In this document: piece by piece, positions 58,201 through 64,000 of the stretch
Layout: each line of letters begins with the position of its first letter
Numbering within the stretch: position 1 is the first letter of the stretch
NCBI RefSeq assembly: GCF_004193775.1
Contig: NC_041011.1
Coordinates: 44,461,167 to 44,525,166, forward strand
Direction of reading: 5' to 3'
Length of the DNA: 64,000 bases
From: Glycine soja
Taxonomy: Eukaryota > Streptophyta > Magnoliopsida > Fabales > Fabaceae
Position numbers and translations under genes: made by a program
Notes under the pieces: model-generated
The model's database searches: none
What the model saw: only the letters and a program-made list of their open reading frames with translations
Told to the model about the DNA's origin: nothing

Positions 58201-60624
58201 GAGCGAAAAACTATACTAATAATTAATCACTTAAACCGAGAGTTTTCACTGCAATTCATATTATTTTTATATCTATCTTTAATTTTCTCCTTTTCTTTGT
58301 TTGGTTTGTTAACTTCAGTTTTATTTCTCTACTTGGAGCCACTGGCTGAAGATTCTTGGTTCCACTAAGAAAGTTAGAAATTATATCTACACGATCATCT
58401 TCATCAATAGCTTTAATAGAATAGTTCCAATATACCAGAGTATCTTTGCGTTGATCTCATCTTAGTATATACATCCTTGACTGCAAATTAGCAAATGATT
58501 ATTTCAGCAAAAAGGAAATTAGAAATTTGATATCTGCTTCATTTATTAATATAATGTTAATTAAGATGTGAAAATGAAAAAAAATTAAACAGTTAAAATA
58601 TTGATTTTTTTTTACTGCCTGAATATAAAAGTTTTAGAGTATGTGAAATTTCAAATTTTCAGAATAGATAAATAGTTGTTTTATGATTAAGAAATATATA
58701 TAAATATTCTTAAAAATTTTAATTTTAATTATTGAAAATTAGTATTAAGAAGTGGTCTTAGCAATGTTTTAAAAAAAAGGCAATTTAAATAACTTTTACC
58801 AAGTCAAATAAGCAAACTTTTATATTGTCTTGTAGGAGTGTGAAAGAAGTTAATTTTTATCATACAATCATATATATGAATGATTATTATTTTTAATTAG
58901 TTTTAATATTAATCATTTACTTAAATTATACTTAAGGACAGATCTAGAAATATATTAGAAGGGGGTTGCCATAACTATAAATATATATTTTTTAATAAAT
59001 AATCTAGAGATAAAATCCATAAGCAAGATCAACACTCTATTTTTCTTATTCATTCCCCCTTATTAATATTATTTTTTAGTTTTTTAATTGTATTAACAAA
59101 ATGAATCTCCCTTCTACTACTAAATGAACAAATACTCTTAGAAAAAGTATATTATGAAATGATTGAATTTTACCAATGAAATATCCCATATATTAAGAGT
59201 TCAATTTTCAACGTTAGGAACGTTGAAAAGGCAAGCTAACACGCATAGTACTTATACGCCCTTTATGTAAGGTAATGAACGAGAAGCATTTTTAATATAT
59301 ATTTGAATCATGATGCTATCGAATTCAATTATCCCCAACAGGACCAAATTCCCCTCGTGGTAGTTCCCATTTTCCACCTCATGATGCATAGTCATTGTCT
59401 CAAAGATATTCTTCATTAATATATATGACTGCAGACTGGTCCTTCTTCACCTGGAAGAAACAGTACTCACCAAAACCCTCCCACTGCCACTTTAAGTTTA
59501 TAAACTTTGGGACTCCCACAAGTAAAATTTATTCTTGCAAGAACCTTTTCTTATTTATTGTAACTTTTGAGCTTTGCTTGTCTTGCTTTATTTTATTTTA
59601 TCAGCCTTCTTTTTTTTTCACGTAGTATCTAGCTAGCATGAGATTATGTGAATATGATTTTTTTTCTGACACATTAGTCAGCTTTTTTCTTTTACAATAT
59701 TGTATATTGTATATATAAATAAAAAAAAGTTACAACGAAATAAATAAATATATAATTCTTTGTAAATGATGTTTTTTTATCGGCCTTGTAAGTTGTAAGT
59801 GAGGCTTAATTTGTTAAATAAAAAGTGAAAATCAATATAAGATAAGTAAATCTATATATATACACATTTTCATGCATCAAACTCAACGTTTTGATAACTA
59901 ACTTTTCAACCGTAAAGGGAAAAAGATATAATGCCTTTGAGAAGGAAGCTGCCGTGAATTAAGTAACAATAAATAAATATTTTATGACTATATTATTTAA
60001 TTTATACTTAACTCGTTCATGTGAAAAGGATAGAAAATGAAATTATCGCTACCAAAAAGTTGTGATTTGTAACGGCTTAAAATGCAGTTTATGGAATGAA
60101 AAAAGAAAAGTTTTTTCGCTACAAAGAACTTATAGTGCGCTTGGATGAAAAAAAAGTGGAAAATAAAATAAAAAGAATATGAAATAGATTAATTTTTAAA
60201 TTATTTGAAATGAGAGAAAAAATTCTCTGTATTTATTTGAATTGATCAAAAGTAAAATTAAACAAATGAATATGATATAAAATTATCATTTAACCCTTGA
60301 ATAAATAACATCTCCATTGTAAAAGATAAATAATTTATATATTTCCACTGTCATTTCTCATTTCACTTGTCCAAGAACAAAACGAAATCAGACCTCTATA
60401 TTATAAAATTGAATGAATAAATAGTTTATACACTCACAATAACGTATTCTTAATTAGTTTATTGACTTTTATATAAAAGTCATATTTATTCAATTTTTTA
60501 TTTGATTAACAGTGTATATTTATTTTTACAAAAAATGCATAGAAATTAAATTCAAACTGAATCAAAAAGATTTAGTAAGACATAAGATGAACAAAATAAG
60601 CAAGTAATTAAAAACAATTCAAAA
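55295..60624. other. AT-rich intergenic region
   Basis: About 5.3 kb with no gene I can support. Two less AT-rich patches occur: 56390-56760 (a minus-strand open frame with CPFCATHITLYVF but no ATG at its start and no family) and 59395-59540. Otherwise it is A/T-rich single-copy-like sequence. Confidence 0.5.
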
Positions 60625-60768
60625 TTAGAAGACCTTTTGTGGACGCATATTAGTAACTTGCATCCTTTGTTTTGATGAGAACTCCACAAGCCAGTGAGGG
60701 ATGTGAGATTTCTTGATGGTGAGAGGCTCGTAGGTTTCCACAACACCACCATCAGTACTTGAGCGTAG
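60625..60768 (-). CDS. Possible terminal coding exon of an unrecognised gene
   Basis: On the minus strand the sequence cctttcatag|CTACGC looks like a splice acceptor, followed by 47 codons ending in TAA (48 codons in all): LRSSTDGGVVETYEPLTIKK then SHIPHWLVEFSSKQRMQVTN and MRPQKVF. Base composition is less AT-rich than the flanks and the amino-acid content is protein-like. An in-frame stop lies just before the proposed acceptor, consistent with an intron boundary. I could not identify an upstream exon; a (GT)n run at 60784-60803 on the coding strand and a TATA-like stretch near 60875 lie upstream. I do not recognise the family. It may also be a gene relic. Confidence 0.3.
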   Translation of the reverse strand, partial: LRSSTDGGVVETYEPLTIKKSHIPHWLVEFSSKQRMQVTNMRPQKVF

Positions 60769-63700
60769 CTATGAAAGGAAAAGATACACACACACACACA
60801 CACGAGATGCTTACTTATTCAAGCAACATGATCAAGAAGAAAAATGGTGGGTGGTGGTCCTACGAAGCATAATATATATAGTTGTGTTGAGGCTATTTGC
60901 GAATTTTGTAATAAAATGGTATGATAGGAGGGTGGCTGATCATGGCAACACACACAAAAACAACAAGAAAGAGAAGGTTGGAGGTGAGGATGAGATTAGA
61001 GTCATTTTTGGAGGGACAAACTTGTATTTTGAAGGGGAGAGTTACGACTTACGAGCTTAATTTTTTCTCTTTTCTTCACATTTGAGCCAACGAAATTTTT
61101 TCCTAGGATCCAAGTACATTTTGTTTTTTTGCTTTAATTTTCTAACCTCTTCCAACGATGGAAGTTAACATTTCCTTTCTCTCAATAAATACTTCTCATT
61201 TTTGCCTATTTTGGTTTTCAACCGAATAAAAAAAGGTTAAAAAAATATCAGTTTTAGCAAGAAAAAAAATGGAGCAAATCGGAAAAAGTTACAAAAAAAT
61301 CACAGCTGTAATATTACCCCAAAAATAATGAGAAGTTTTTTTTTAATAAGTTTATCCTGTTTTTATTACAGTTTGATATTTTTTTCTGTAATATTAATAC
61401 TATTTTTAGAAGCATTCATTATTAATTTGTAGTCCTTCGACTTCCCACGCTATTCTATTTTATCCTTTTTACAAGTTACTTCCCATTTGGTCTTTCTTTT
61501 CCCATTCATCCCCGTAACAATGCTTTGTCTTTTTTGGTTATTAGCAAGTTAGATATTAGTCATTGATTAATTAAAAGTTTGATTGATAGATATTGTTTTG
61601 GAAGATACATTTACTTCTTGGTTTTAAAGATGGTATTGCTTAATCAAAGTTTTAAGTAATATCGATTTGGGGTGATTATTTTAGGCCTACACCAACAATT
61701 TAACCATGTCACCGGCTAACTATTATACAAGGCACTTTATACTTATAGATATGAATCTAACTTTACTTTGCATATCTCTTATATTTACTTGGTTAATTGA
61801 GTCTCTTTGCAGGTGTATGTAGGTTTTGCTTTTCATCAGAGGCCATCATCGCTCATTGGAATTGTCTCTCTTGCTTGATCATGTTCAAAGGCATCCAAAA
61901 TATCTTTCAACACATATTTTTATGATTCTAAATCTACCAAATCTCTTTATTACTGTATTTATTCTTATTTATAAAACTAAAGTTTAGAATGATGTTTGTT
62001 TATTTTTATAAGATTTAATTTATAATATTTTTTGTATTAATTATTTTTTGATTAAAAATATTTCTTATTAAAAGAAAAAAAATAATATATTGACAAAATA
62101 TTAAAAGAAAGAGAATTATTATTAATGACAATTGATCATTTTAAGAAAATATATAAATTTAAGATAAATTTATTATTATTAACTAAATTAATTATTTTTT
62201 TTAATCTTAATAAATTAGATAATTATGTTATATAGGAACGGAGACGGTATTTAATAGTATAATTTTAGTCTCGTATAAATGTTGAAAGTATAATCATTGA
62301 TTTTGAGTTAAAGTTTAAACTCATATAAAAAACACTTCGTTTTTCTTAATTTAAATAGTGAAGATGAAAAGTTGGCAACTCTTTTAATATTAGTGATCAT
62401 AAGTAAGTAATTAATTATTTATTATTAACTTCAACTCGTCTTACTTGATTTAAGACATTTGTTAGCATTAGCATTAATTTCAATTTCAATTTGTGCTTGC
62501 TTACTAAGTGCAAACAAAGGGACGGGTATGCTTATATTTAATGCGAGTGGTTGCTTACTAGAACATAGAAGTGATGGATATCCTTATTTTTAAAGCCATG
62601 GAAGTGATGGTTATCCTTATATATTCAATGCGATGCTGACATATTTGTAATGAATTGATGATAACTGTCATGCAATATTATAACAGGTTGAAATGAAAAA
62701 AATTTGAGATCTTAGGGCTTGTTTATTATGTACTAAATATAAATACTATATGCATAACATATTTTTTTTTTTGTTATTTATCTTTTTACTAGAATTTATT
62801 TTGATTCTTTATTTTTTAAAATTGAGTCAATATTGTGCCTTTGAAATAGTAATCATTTTTTATTTTATAATACATTTTAAAACTTTTTTTCTGATTTAAG
62901 TTGTAAAACTTATTCTACTAGATTCATCTGCATAAAATTATAAAAAAACTCAATTAATATTTGAATAAAAGAAGTCATAAACAAAATGATTAAAAATCAC
63001 ATAAAAGTGAGTGTCGTGAATAATTAAAAATTAATTTGATATTACATTTTTAGATGAAAAAGATCTCTATCCACCAAAGGTGTGTTAAAGAGTAAGGAGG
63101 GTTACACAAACAAAATGAGCTAACTATGGTTTCGTCGGAGCAATTAATCACCGGCACGCCAGACACACAATTATAAATTATAAATGTGAGAAATACATGA
63201 GTGATAATATTTCTTACAAAGTTAATGAACAAAATATCAATTATTATAAATTTGAGTAAGTTATAAATATGGAAGTAGTTAGAAATAGTATAAAATTTTG
63301 TAAAATAATAAACGAAGGTATTTTAGCCTAACTTTCAATAGACTTTTTAATTTTGTTTACAAACTAGTGACAAGAAAATGCTCGTTAGCATATTTATTTA
63401 TCATAAAATAGAAAAATATTACTAAGAATGTAGGGATATAAGAGTTTGTTCTTTTTTTTTCTTTCTTTCTGGTGTTTTTGTTTCTTTTCTCCAAGTTACC
63501 AAATTTTTTTAATAGAGTTTATTTAGATGTATAGAAGTGTTTTATAACGTATTATAAGCAACCTAAAAAAAAGTTATTATAAGCTTTCCCCAATTTATCT
63601 GATCCCGTCATTTTTTAATTTTTATTCTTCAGAAGATATACATTGAAGCTGATATTTCGGAATCTACCAAATTGGTAACAAAAAAGTGTGAATATTTTAG

Positions 63701-64000
63701 CATCATTAAGAAAATTGACGGTGAAAGACGAGGAATAATATATAAGATTTGAAGTCAAACAAGAGGAGGAATGTTCAAGAATTTAGATATTTGCACTTAA
63801 AAGGTGAGACAATGACATGAAAACAACCAAAGTGAATTGTTTTATTGAACGTCTAAAACACATGCATGAATCTAATTAACTTGATATTCTTCAAGTATTT
63901 TTTTTAATTCCATTCCGGATTAAAAAAATACTCGAATCTTCAAGGGAAATATTTGAGCGTGCATTATATCTATATTTGAGATCATTGATAATACACTTTT
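60769..64000. other. AT-rich terminal region
   Basis: No gene is supported. A (CA)n microsatellite lies at about 60784-60803. A plus-strand frame to 61060 (ending GEDEIRVIFGGTNLYFEGES) starts with GTG and has no recognised family. The rest, to the window edge, is A/T-rich. Confidence 0.5.

Noticed and set aside
1..64000. tRNA, rRNA and CRISPR arrays
   Set aside because: Reading by eye found no cloverleaf-type A/B box pairs, no rRNA-like sequence and no spaced exact repeat array. A tRNA scan would be decisive and could not be run.

Overview
This is a plant nuclear window. It is strongly AT-rich, has spliced genes with GT-AG introns, and carries long (AT)n microsatellites, MITE-like inverted repeats, a hAT-type element, LINE scraps and a decayed gypsy-type gag-like pseudogene. 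The chloroplast NADP-malate dehydrogenase N-terminus closely resembles my recollection of the pea enzyme, and the dispersed repeat style is that of legumes, so a legume close to soybean (Glycine) is the best guess. That assignment is inference; no search was run.

Layout. 1-1586 (minus): first three coding exons of chloroplast NADP-malate dehydrogenase, running off the left edge. 6756-8706 and 10965-13169 (plus): a tandem pair of 570-residue 4-coumarate:CoA ligase-like acyl-CoA ligases, each with four exons and a C-terminal SKL peroxisome signal. The duplication includes promoter and 3' flank. 14717-19428 (minus): a 13-exon kelch-repeat/coiled-coil protein of 504 residues, with a probable 5' UTR exon near 20.5 kb. 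23411-24652 (plus): a two-exon secreted class III peroxidase. 30802-31413 (plus): a secreted glycine-rich protein. 34276-41470 (minus): an eight-exon triple-KH RNA-binding protein of the BTR1/NOVA-like type. 43.8-45.6 kb: a decayed gypsy-type gag-like pseudogene. 48994-49407 (plus): an intronless histone H2B gene with a nearly perfect plant histone Type I promoter element. From 49.4 kb to the end there is no gene I can name, only LINE debris, small repeats and one unrecognised possible coding exon.

There is no operon-like logic here. The genes are independent plant loci: plastid redox metabolism, peroxisomal acyl activation, cell-wall/apoplast proteins, RNA binding and chromatin. The kelch gene and the BTR1-like gene are, from memory, immediate neighbours in Arabidopsis (At5g04420 and At5g04430), so the peroxidase and the glycine-rich protein gene appear to lie inside an expanded ancestral interval.

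The most interesting structures are: (1) H2B promoter-like sequence present three times upstream of H2B, with only the functional copy keeping the Type I element, interleaved with two copies of a gag-like fragment; (2) unusual splice architecture in the kelch gene (a GC-AG intron, a heptamer array that reiterates the branchpoint consensus, a tandemly duplicated donor region); (3) two in-frame acceptors 15 nt apart in the BTR1-like gene; (4) diverging residues between the two acyl-CoA ligases. I saw no CRISPR, rRNA or convincing tRNA. Nothing in the window looks like a wholly new system.
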